A stretch of 64,000 bases of DNA, from positions 682,001 through 746,000 of the forward strand of contig JAXLUM010000002.1 of the NCBI GenBank assembly GCA_046329515.1, in the 5' to 3' direction. Below are positions 34,066 through 41,303 of this stretch, in pieces. How positions within the stretch are numbered: the first letter of the stretch is position 1; every line of letters starts with the position of its first letter. The stretch comes from Bog-950 sp046329515. Its GTDB lineage: Bacteria > Bacteroidota > Bacteroidia > Chitinophagales > LD1. The notes below the pieces were generated by a model. That model did no database searches, was not told the DNA's origin, and saw nothing but the letters and a program-made list of their open reading frames with translations. Both the position numbers and the translations under genes were made by a program.

Positions 34066-36207
34066 TTATTCGCTTTCCATCAGCCTGTTATAGGTTTTTA
34101 TAAAAATAGCTCCAAGGTTTTTGTGCGGGGGAATGTAATCCTGGTAACGCTCAAAAGCTTTGGAGTTATCTTTTACTGCCTTACCCAATTCATCCCACAG
34201 GCCCTGCCATTCAACATCCTTGCCCAGCCTTACTTTTTCGGCTAACAGCTTAAGCATAGGGTTGTTCACAAACATGGTTCCTATTTGTTTTGATGATATG
34301 ATACTGATATCAGGCGAACGTTCAATAATGGTGGACAGGCTGTGGTAGCCTCCACAAGAGCCTAACACAAATACCTGGGTATTGTCGTGTATTTTCTCAA
34401 TGGTTTTATAAGCGTAGTAACTATGGCCCCTGTGCACCATTACGTTAGGGTCCCAGTTATTATCGGCAAATATGCTTTCCAGTTTAGCCTGGCCATCGTA
34501 TTCGTTTTTGTTTTTGTTGGCATAAATCTGAACCGGCTTTCCCTTCTTCGATTCAATGATTACATAAATGCTGGAATCAATAACGCGCCATGCGGTATCA
34601 TTAAACGTTTTTACGAATGAGCTAAATGAAGCTTCGCCGTCTTCATCATCATAAAAATAAATCATCCACCGGCTAACGCTATCGCGGTTGCACAGCTTTG
34701 TGTTTTCAATTTTATCAAAACTAGGTAACTGGTATTGTTTTGCTACTGAAGCAAACCAGTTTTCATTGGAGATATTCCGTTCAACAAATAAGTTAGAAAG
34801 CAAGCCATAAATGGCTTTACCTTTTTCATTACGCTCACCGCTTAAGCGCACATATTCATACTTAACGGCACCTCTTAAAATTTTTAGCACCAGGCTGTCG
34901 GTAATACTTCCAAAGGCATCTGCTACTTCAACTGCCTGCGAAAGGTCATTGTATTTCTCCAGTTTGCTGGCAAACTTTATCATAAGCATTTGCTGGTGAA
35001 CAGGAGTCATACTTTGTAAAAACGGACCCAGCTTTCCAAAACCCGCAGCCATTTTTATAAAGGTTCTGAAACGGTTATCACCTACGCTACCCAAAAACTC
35101 GAAGCCTGAAATAGGCCCTAGCTTAATCATCATGCGCTTAAACAGCCCATTAAATGTAGAGGTAAATATTTCTTCCTCGCTATATACCATCATGGTATAT
35201 AATTCTTCGGCGCTAAAATTTTCAATGGAAGCAAACCGCACTTCGTCCTTATCGTTGTGCAGGTCATTTAATACGCGCACAAATTTCAGAGAGTAAATTT
35301 CCAGGTCATCTTCCAGCGAATGAATGCCTAAAGGGTTGGCCTTGCTTCGTATTTTAAGCATGGCATGCAAATATTTCTCGGGGCTTTCGCCAATAGCATT
35401 TGCCTGCTCAATAGTAAGATTGCCATTTGCTATTTCATCTATTAAGGCATACGCATTGGTTTTCAGATTATACTTTTCGCGTATTTTTAAAAGGGTTTTA
35501 ACCACTGTATCCTGGCTTGCCTTTAAGGTTTCGTAAATACCATTGCCCTTTACAAAATATCGCTTAACGGTAACCGGGGCAATTTTAGAGGCCTCCTCCA
35601 CAACATGCAGGGTATAGTTCTTGTTATAATAAACGTCGTAGCTCTTAAATACAAGGTCCGGCCTGTAGGCTGCAGCAAAAATCAGAAATGAATCAGCACA
35701 ACTTTCATTCTTGAACAGGCCCAGCGTATTAAAGGACTGCCCGATATTTGACGTTAATACAGTATAAAGCTTCTTTTGTTTAATGCCGTTTAATTCCGCC
35801 AGTATAAAATGAAAGAGATTATCATAACGGCGCACGTTGTAGTAGTTGCGCACACCCACCTTTCTTAATTGCAGATAAACATGCTCGCGGAAAACTTTTT
35901 TTCTGCCTTCCTCAAAACCGCTGTTATCAATAAAACGCTGTATGCTGTCAATAAGGGTTAGGTAAACTTTGCCGGCCCTTATGGTTTCAGCCGAGTCGCC
36001 TACATCAACAATTTTATCGAGGGTGCCGTCTAACAAATCAATGCGCTGTTGTTCGTCATCAATAAAATAATCGGGGCGTTTTAAATTGGTTATAGTCGAA
36101 TCGCGCATTGCCCAAAGCGATAACGGGCCGCAGGCTACCAGCAGCACCATGCAGCGTTTTAACCATAAAAAGAGTAAACTATTCCTTCTCAATTCCTTTT
36201 CCTTCAT
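34066..36207 (-). CDS. Exported protein of unknown function, C-terminal alpha/beta domain with HRGHS and GSCGG motifs (paralogue A)
   Basis: A 713-residue protein with a hydrophobic signal (about residues 9-34). Residues 100-510 are mainly helical. The C-terminal domain (about 515-713) runs YFYDDEDG, then VHRGHSYYAYKTI (His592, His595), VLGSCGGYHSL (Cys618), SKQIGT and DYIPPHKNLGAIFIK. A strand ending in His, a helix, and a strand ending in Cys-Gly resembles the His/Cys dyad of clan CD peptidases (caspase, gingipain, CHAT), though the His-to-Cys distance of 23-26 residues is short for them. The protein is paralogous to the upstream gene at 36219, 11 bases away, so both share an operon. Function is not known. 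Confidence 0.75.
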   Translation of the reverse strand: MKEKELRRNSLLFLWLKRCMVLLVACGPLSLWAMRDSTITNLKRPDYFIDDEQQRIDLLDGTLDKIVDVGDSAETIRAGKVYLTLIDSIQRFIDNSGFEEGRKKVFREHVYLQLRKVGVRNYYNVRRYDNLFHFILAELNGIKQKKLYTVLTSNIGQSFNTLGLFKNESCADSFLIFAAAYRPDLVFKSYDVYYNKNYTLHVVEEASKIAPVTVKRYFVKGNGIYETLKASQDTVVKTLLKIREKYNLKTNAYALIDEIANGNLTIEQANAIGESPEKYLHAMLKIRSKANPLGIHSLEDDLEIYSLKFVRVLNDLHNDKDEVRFASIENFSAEELYTMMVYSEEEIFTSTFNGLFKRMMIKLGPISGFEFLGSVGDNRFRTFIKMAAGFGKLGPFLQSMTPVHQQMLMIKFASKLEKYNDLSQAVEVADAFGSITDSLVLKILRGAVKYEYVRLSGERNEKGKAIYGLLSNLFVERNISNENWFASVAKQYQLPSFDKIENTKLCNRDSVSRWMIYFYDDEDGEASFSSFVKTFNDTAWRVIDSSIYVIIESKKGKPVQIYANKNKNEYDGQAKLESIFADNNWDPNVMVHRGHSYYAYKTIEKIHDNTQVFVLGSCGGYHSLSTIIERSPDISIISSKQIGTMFVNNPMLKLLAEKVRLGKDVEWQGLWDELGKAVKDNSKAFERYQDYIPPHKNLGAIFIKTYNRLMESE

Positions 36208-36218
36208 TCAGCGCACAG

Positions 36219-39200
36219 CTATACGCCAAGTATTTTATAATATGCTTTTATAAAAATCGATTCCAGGTTTTTATGCGGGGGTATATAATCTCTGAAATAC
36301 TGATTACTGCCCAACTTTTCACCCATTCTATCCCAAAAGTCGTTCCATACTATGTCTTTTCCATCTCTAATTATCTCGTTAAGGGCAAAAATCATCACAT
36401 CGTTCACACTTTTTGTACCTATTTGCTTTGTAGCTATTATATGCGCATCGGGGGCGTTTTCAAGGGCCACTGATATTTTATAAAAACCACCACAGGAGCC
36501 TACAAAAATAAGCTTTGCACTGGCAGGAACCTTCTCGAGGGTACTTTCAGTGTGAAAACTATGGCCGCGATGAACTATAACCGTTGGCTGTAAGTGCCTT
36601 TCCAACAGGTAAGCATCAATAGCACTAATGCCGTTTTCTTCGTATTCGGGTTTGTTGGCCAGTATTTCTACCTTCTTTCCGGTAGCTGAATAAATGCGTA
36701 TATAGTTACTCTTATCCTCTACCACCCAATTAGGCTGGTTTTTATAGGTATTCATAAAGTTGATGAATGAGCTTCGCCCGTCATCATCATTATAGAAATA
36801 CATTTGCTCAACACAAATATTATCAGTAAACAGTTGGGCAGAGGTTAATGAACTTACCGGCGATACGTTGAACTGTTGCGCCACCTTTTTATACCAGCCC
36901 GATTCAACCCTTGCATTGCCTGATATAATGCTTGACAGCACACCGTATATGGACACTCCAATTTGATTACTGTCCGCCTTAACACGTTCGTATTCCTTTT
37001 TAATGGTTGACTGCAATGTAGTAAGCACCTGGTTATCCTTTAAATTACTTATAGCCTCAGCCACTAAAACAATACTTGATAAATCATCCTGGCTTTTTTC
37101 GAGGTTAGATATGTAGGCCACCAGCAGCTTTTGTTTGGTATCCGGTGAAAACTTGGAAAGAAACTCTTCTAATACACCATAGTTACTGCATAAGGACAGG
37201 AAGTCTCTGAAATTATTATTGCTTACCGAAACAAGGAAACTATTGCCATCGCCATTTGGCAACTTTTGCATAAACCTGTTGAACAAGCCATTAAAGGTTG
37301 AGTTAAATACCTCATCCCGTCCATACAACATCAAAAAATATAACTCCTGCGCATTAAAGCCTTCTACCGAATAAAACGGTTGCGTTGAACCGGTAGCAAT
37401 TTTATCATTTATCTCTCTTATAAATCGCAGGCTGTAATCGCGCATTTCATGATCAATGCTGTACTTGCCCAAATACTTTGGTTTAGAAATAATTTTAACG
37501 ATGCCGCTAAAAAGTTTGCCGGGGTCGGTGCTGATTGCAATAGCATCCTTTACGCTTGTCTTTCCGTTTACAATATCATCCAGTAACAACAGCGGCTTGC
37601 TGTGGTAACCCAATTGCGGATTGATTTCCAATATCTTTTTCACCACCGCATTTTGGCTGTACCCCAATATATAGTTAACCGGGTGGTTAGGATTGTACAA
37701 GTAGCGCTTTACCGAAACAGGTGCTGTAATAGCGCACTCTTCAAGCAGCGATAAACTGTAGCGCTTATTTCTGTATTGTTCAATCTTCTTGAACATTTCA
37801 TCCGGTTCCTTTTCGGCGCCATAACGCAACACCTGTTCTGAATAATCGAGATTGATGAAGGACGGAATACTTTGCAACGACTGTAGAATATTTTTCTCCA
37901 GACTAATTACACTTCGTGTTCTATCATCCAATTCAATTTTTATCGGCTCAATTACTTCGGTAACGGGTATAGGTACTATATCCGGTTCTTTTGTTGCAAC
38001 CGCAGGAGGTGGGGTAGGGGTTTCGGTTACAACCGCTGTTTTGTTTTCCGCAACCACCGGTTCAGGTGTCTTTTCCTTTTCGCCAATCTTCTCCGGGCGC
38101 ACAATCAATACTTCTCCCGACATTGTATCAGCAGAAACCAACTTCGGAGGACGGGCCTTGGTTATCTCATTCATTGCCCGGTCTTCCGGTTCATCGCCCA
38201 TTTTAGGGTTATCTTTTGCGAAGGTCTTAAACGGGGGAAAGAGGTCTTCGCGCTCCTCAATAGTGGTTAGCGCCAGTAAGTAATCTTTCTTTTCATCATC
38301 TACCAGTGCCAGTAATTCATCCAGCATTTGGTTTTGATCGCAGTATATAACCAGCTCTTTTAGCTTTTCCTTATCCATGCCGGTTATCATTACACTGCTA
38401 ATAGGTATGCCTGTTGATTTTTTTCGAAGTATATCGAACAAAGTGCGCAAGGTGCGCTGTGTTGTTTGCCTATAGCCGTAGCTTATAAGCACAAACATTT
38501 CTTCGGGGCTGTACTTCTTAAAGTTTTCAAACTGATAATTGGTGTTTAATGCATCTTCATTCAGTTTTCGCATGGCATCCATACAATAAATGTCCATGTA
38601 ACGATAGATGGAGTAGGTTACATTGGCCTCGTACTTCATGCTTAACTGCACCAGCAGTGAAAACATTTGATTCGGATTGTTGCCCAATGAGTCGGCAGCT
38701 TCTATACTCATGTTGTTGTTCAGTATAGCATCAAGCAATAAGTACGCGCGCGATTTTATTCCGAAGCGGTTATAAATTTCATACGTCTTTTTTACGTATA
38801 AATCATTGCTGTTTTTAAGTATGGTGTTTACTGTATTGGTGCTGGTGTAATACCTTTTTGCAGATTCCGGGGCCAAACGCACAGCTTTCTCCAGCAGGCG
38901 CAATGCAAACTTCCTGTCATCATATTCTTCCGCATAGCGAAATATATCATCGGGGTGGTCATTCAGATAATCGGCCAGAAAATCTTCCGCCACGGTATCG
39001 CTGGGTATTAAGCGCACCGCTTTTACCGAGAAGTTGGCATAGCGTTTTACATTTCTCAGCAACTCATCTTTACGGTCCCACTCAATTAAAACAGGGTAGT
39101 AACTTAATACCGCTAAGTAGGTTCCGTTTTTTAAGTAGCTATCACTGTAATAGCGATTGATGTTTTCCAGGAAAACCTGTAAGCGCAACAGGTATTGGTT

Positions 39201-39449
39201 CCTTTTTTCCTTACTGAAGTTTTGCGAGTTGATATAGCCCGCTATACTATCTACCAGATTGGATACACGAAAATCAGCACTTGGGTAATCGTTTGCTATA
39301 CGCACCTTTTCAAACTCAATGCGCTGCATTATGGTTTTACGCTCTATTTCAAATATGTCATTACCTGTTGAATCGCTGGCAGAGGCATTCGCTTCCCCAA
39401 ACAGGAAACACAGAAAAAAGGCCGCCGTAATTTTTAAAAATCCCTTCAC
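36219..39449 (-). CDS. Exported protein of unknown function with duplicated helical module and HRGHS/GSCGG domain (paralogue B)
   Basis: A 1076-residue protein from the GTG at 39449, giving signal peptide MKGFLKITAAFFLCFLFGEA; TTG 39464 is an alternative. A helical module (about 155-345) is followed by a Pro/Glu/Thr-rich linker (about 445-510), a second copy of the module (about 540-720), and the same C-terminal domain as its neighbour: YFYNDDDG, VHRGHSFHTES (His960, His963), FVGSCGGFY (Cys986), TKQIGT and YIPPHKNLESIFIK. Both module copies share LLE...AP.S.KRY and ILDAI-type segments. It is first in a two-gene operon with 34066, and two perfect dyads lie upstream. Confidence 0.75.
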   Translation of the reverse strand: MKGFLKITAAFFLCFLFGEANASASDSTGNDIFEIERKTIMQRIEFEKVRIANDYPSADFRVSNLVDSIAGYINSQNFSKEKRNQYLLRLQVFLENINRYYSDSYLKNGTYLAVLSYYPVLIEWDRKDELLRNVKRYANFSVKAVRLIPSDTVAEDFLADYLNDHPDDIFRYAEEYDDRKFALRLLEKAVRLAPESAKRYYTSTNTVNTILKNSNDLYVKKTYEIYNRFGIKSRAYLLLDAILNNNMSIEAADSLGNNPNQMFSLLVQLSMKYEANVTYSIYRYMDIYCMDAMRKLNEDALNTNYQFENFKKYSPEEMFVLISYGYRQTTQRTLRTLFDILRKKSTGIPISSVMITGMDKEKLKELVIYCDQNQMLDELLALVDDEKKDYLLALTTIEEREDLFPPFKTFAKDNPKMGDEPEDRAMNEITKARPPKLVSADTMSGEVLIVRPEKIGEKEKTPEPVVAENKTAVVTETPTPPPAVATKEPDIVPIPVTEVIEPIKIELDDRTRSVISLEKNILQSLQSIPSFINLDYSEQVLRYGAEKEPDEMFKKIEQYRNKRYSLSLLEECAITAPVSVKRYLYNPNHPVNYILGYSQNAVVKKILEINPQLGYHSKPLLLLDDIVNGKTSVKDAIAISTDPGKLFSGIVKIISKPKYLGKYSIDHEMRDYSLRFIREINDKIATGSTQPFYSVEGFNAQELYFLMLYGRDEVFNSTFNGLFNRFMQKLPNGDGNSFLVSVSNNNFRDFLSLCSNYGVLEEFLSKFSPDTKQKLLVAYISNLEKSQDDLSSIVLVAEAISNLKDNQVLTTLQSTIKKEYERVKADSNQIGVSIYGVLSSIISGNARVESGWYKKVAQQFNVSPVSSLTSAQLFTDNICVEQMYFYNDDDGRSSFINFMNTYKNQPNWVVEDKSNYIRIYSATGKKVEILANKPEYEENGISAIDAYLLERHLQPTVIVHRGHSFHTESTLEKVPASAKLIFVGSCGGFYKISVALENAPDAHIIATKQIGTKSVNDVMIFALNEIIRDGKDIVWNDFWDRMGEKLGSNQYFRDYIPPHKNLESIFIKAYYKILGV

Positions 39450-39475
39450 AGTAGTAAAGCGCAATCTCAGTAAAC

Positions 39476-39493
39476 GTTACAATAGCTTGTAAC
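39476..39493. promoter_or_regulatory. Perfect dyad, possible operator or leader hairpin
   Basis: GTTACAA-TAGC-TTGTAAC, a perfect 7-bp inverted repeat with a four-base centre, 27 bases upstream of the GTG start of the 1076-residue gene. It could be an operator or a small hairpin in the leader. Confidence 0.35.
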
Positions 39494-39530
39494 CGCTAAA
39501 GATTATACGGAAATGCCTGAAAAAGGTGAT

Positions 39531-39552
39531 TGTTAAATGAAAGTATTTAACA
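39531..39552. promoter_or_regulatory. Perfect dyad, possible operator
   Basis: TGTTAAAT-N6-ATTTAACA, a perfect 8-bp inverted repeat in the 150-base gap between the DUF2490 gene and the tandem paralogues. It is AT-rich and lacks a GC stem, so an operator is more likely than a terminator. Confidence 0.35.
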
Positions 39553-39616
39553 GCAGTTAAGGTGTTGTCCTTTTTAGTGCTTTAAAGCCTACAACAACCT
39601 CCTTATCTATTAAAAA

Positions 39617-40366
39617 TCAGCCCTTTTTGCGTTCGGGGAACCGGACCTTATGGGTTATAGAAAAGCGGATGATATTCCGGTTAAAATAGTCGGTTAAACT
39701 GGCCCTTTGTTGAAAGAGATTCATGTATCCCGCTTCAAATGTAATTGGACCAGGGGGAGTATAACTTAACCCCAGGTACGCACGGTTTTGGTCAAATATG
39801 TTTTTTGTAACCCCCATAGGTATGTTTACCATTACCTCATTACTAAAACGCAGTTTCAATACATGAAGCTTTTTCGATTTTAACAGTGTAAAATCAACCC
39901 CTAAACGATAGCGAAAGCGTGTGCTAATGTTGTAACCCGGCGCTAATTCACCGGCCTCGGTTTTATGCACAAATCGCTCGTCTATTCTTAGCCTGTTGGT
40001 TAAATTCCATTTACCCCAGGCATTACTGTTTGTGGCCTCTATAAACGGGCGCACTTCCGGTATAAATAGTTTTGAAGGTTTGAGCGGGTTTTGCGTGTTA
40101 ACCAGAAAATAACCGAAACCCATAGCCACATCCCAGTGCTTGTGCAATCTGTAATGCAGATGAAGGCGCATTAAAAGTTGATTCTCTACAGAAGGTTTAA
40201 TAAACTGCCGGTTTTCAACTTCAGAAAACAGGAACCATTTGTCGGTTATTTCGGCCTGATTGAAGTAGCTATACCACGCCTGTTGTTGGGTAAGAATATT
40301 GCTTTGCGCCAGGCTATATTGGCCAAATACAAAAATCAGTAACAATGCCGGCAAAAAACGGAGCAC
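39617..40366 (-). CDS. DUF2490 family outer-membrane beta-barrel protein
   Basis: A 249-residue protein with a GTG start and signal peptide (cleavage near SLAQ). The mature part consists of alternating strands with WYSYFNQAEITDKWFLFSEV and a regular Tyr/Arg/Phe pattern through to the end (IRFSITHKVRF), typical of DUF2490, a predicted outer-membrane barrel. Its function is unknown. It follows the response-regulator gene with 46 bases between, so the two may be co-transcribed. Confidence 0.85.
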   Translation of the reverse strand: MLRFLPALLLIFVFGQYSLAQSNILTQQQAWYSYFNQAEITDKWFLFSEVENRQFIKPSVENQLLMRLHLHYRLHKHWDVAMGFGYFLVNTQNPLKPSKLFIPEVRPFIEATNSNAWGKWNLTNRLRIDERFVHKTEAGELAPGYNISTRFRYRLGVDFTLLKSKKLHVLKLRFSNEVMVNIPMGVTKNIFDQNRAYLGLSYTPPGPITFEAGYMNLFQQRASLTDYFNRNIIRFSITHKVRFPERKKG

Positions 40367-40412
40367 GGTGCCAATATATAAAACATGATGGCACCATTAA
40401 AGCGATTAATCG

Positions 40413-41093
40413 TTATACATCGAACTTGTAACCAATACCCTTAATGGTTTTAAAGTAATCCTCGCCTATTTTTTCGCGCAGTTTGCGAATGTGCACGTCT
40501 ATGGTTCTATCACCTACTATAGTATCGTTACCCCATACCTTACTCAAAATTTCCTCGCGCTTAAATACGCGGCCGGGTTTTGACACTAACAAACTCATTA
40601 GTTCAAATTCCTTTCTTGGCAGTTGTATCTCCACTCCGCCTTTAATTACCATATAGCGCTCACGGTCAATTTCAATATCGCCTACCTTAAGTTTAGCATG
40701 GCCATTGTCCGTTTCCATACGGCGCAGCAAAGCGCGTATGCGGCTTATAAATACGCGGGGCTTTATAGGCTTGGTAATGTAGTCATCCGCACCAACTTCA
40801 AATCCCGCAATTTGCGAATAGTCTTCATCGCGGGCAGTTAAAAAGGCAATAATCGTATTCTTGAATTCAGGCATTTGCCTTAGCTCTCTGCAGGTTTCAA
40901 TACCATCAAGCTTAGGCATCATTAAGTCAAGAATAATTATGTGCGGGCTAACCTTTTTTGCAACCTGAATTCCTTCAATGCCATCCTTTGCTGTATAAAC
41001 CCAAAAGCCTTCTTTTTCCAGGTTATACTTCATAAAATCCAACACATCTGCCTCGTCGTCTACTAACAAAATTTTAACGTCATTCACTTCCAT
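40413..41093 (-). CDS. Orphan response regulator, OmpR/PhoB family
   Basis: A 226-residue regulator with a receiver domain (about 5-120) containing VDDE (11-14), phospho-acceptor Asp56 in IIILDLMMP, FLTA and ITKPI. A winged-helix domain follows (about 130-226), with LPRKEFELMSLLVSKPGRVF and DRTIDVHIRKLREKIG. No kinase gene is adjacent. The layout resembles PhoB/PhoP-type regulators in Bacteroidota. TTAA-type repeats phased at 10-11 bp lie in front of its own promoter and in front of the divergent TonB-receptor gene, which suggests it controls both. Confidence 0.92.
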   Translation of the reverse strand: MEVNDVKILLVDDEADVLDFMKYNLEKEGFWVYTAKDGIEGIQVAKKVSPHIIILDLMMPKLDGIETCRELRQMPEFKNTIIAFLTARDEDYSQIAGFEVGADDYITKPIKPRVFISRIRALLRRMETDNGHAKLKVGDIEIDRERYMVIKGGVEIQLPRKEFELMSLLVSKPGRVFKREEILSKVWGNDTIVGDRTIDVHIRKLREKIGEDYFKTIKGIGYKFDV

Positions 41094-41110
41094 ACTTACT
41101 ATTTCGCAGG

Positions 41111-41118
41111 CAAAGCTA
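41111..41118 (-). promoter_or_regulatory. Predicted -7 element of the response-regulator gene
   Basis: CAAAGCTA on the plus strand reads TAGCTTTG on the coding strand, an exact TAnnTTTG match 18 bases before the ATG. No -33 TTG is present at the expected distance, and the phased repeats at 41129-41155 lie just upstream, as expected for an activator-dependent promoter. Confidence 0.55.
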
Positions 41119-41128
41119 TTCTTGTAAT

Positions 41129-41155
41129 GTTAAGAAAAAGTTACCACACGTTTAA
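41129..41155 (+). promoter_or_regulatory. Phased TTAA-type repeats, candidate response-regulator operator (site 1)
   Basis: GTTAA (41129), GTTAC (41140) and GTTTAA (41150) occur at spacings of 11 and 10 bases, immediately upstream of the regulator's own -7 element. The arrangement matches that expected of an OmpR/PhoB-type operator. Confidence 0.45.
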
Positions 41156-41216
41156 CATTACTGCCTACTTGTTCTGCAAAAGCGCTTGTTTTTACCGTTC
41201 CGCTTCTTCGCTGGGG

Positions 41217-41268
41217 TTTAAACTGTCTTAACCATTACATAAACATCCCTTCAATATTTGGTTTAACT
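41217..41268 (+). promoter_or_regulatory. Phased TTAA-type repeats, candidate response-regulator operator (site 2)
   Basis: TTTAAAC (41217), TTAACC (41228), ATAAAC (41239) and GTTTAAC (41261) fall on an 11-bp grid upstream of the TonB-receptor promoter. CTGTCTT-AACC-ATTACAT within it partly resembles the 7-4-7 form of the enterobacterial Pho box. Confidence 0.45.
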
Positions 41269-41275
41269 GTCAACC

Positions 41276-41283
41276 TACGTTTG
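41276..41283 (+). promoter_or_regulatory. Predicted -7 element of the TonB-receptor gene
   Basis: TACGTTTG is an exact TAnnTTTG match 20 bases before the ATG at 41304. The best -33 candidate, TTTG at 41257-41260, is at a spacing a little short of the usual range. Confidence 0.55.
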
Positions 41284-41303
41284 CAGTGCAAAAAATAATA
41301 AGT

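Noticed and set aside
36108..36473. A 121-codon plus-strand frame spanning the junction of the tandem paralogues
   Set aside because: It covers coding sequence of both minus-strand genes, which have conserved paralogous motifs, so it is a shadow.
34066..39449. Classification of the tandem paralogues as established caspases or CHAT peptidases
   Set aside because: The His-to-Cys distance is shorter than in those families and I cannot run a profile search, so only a tentative resemblance is claimed.
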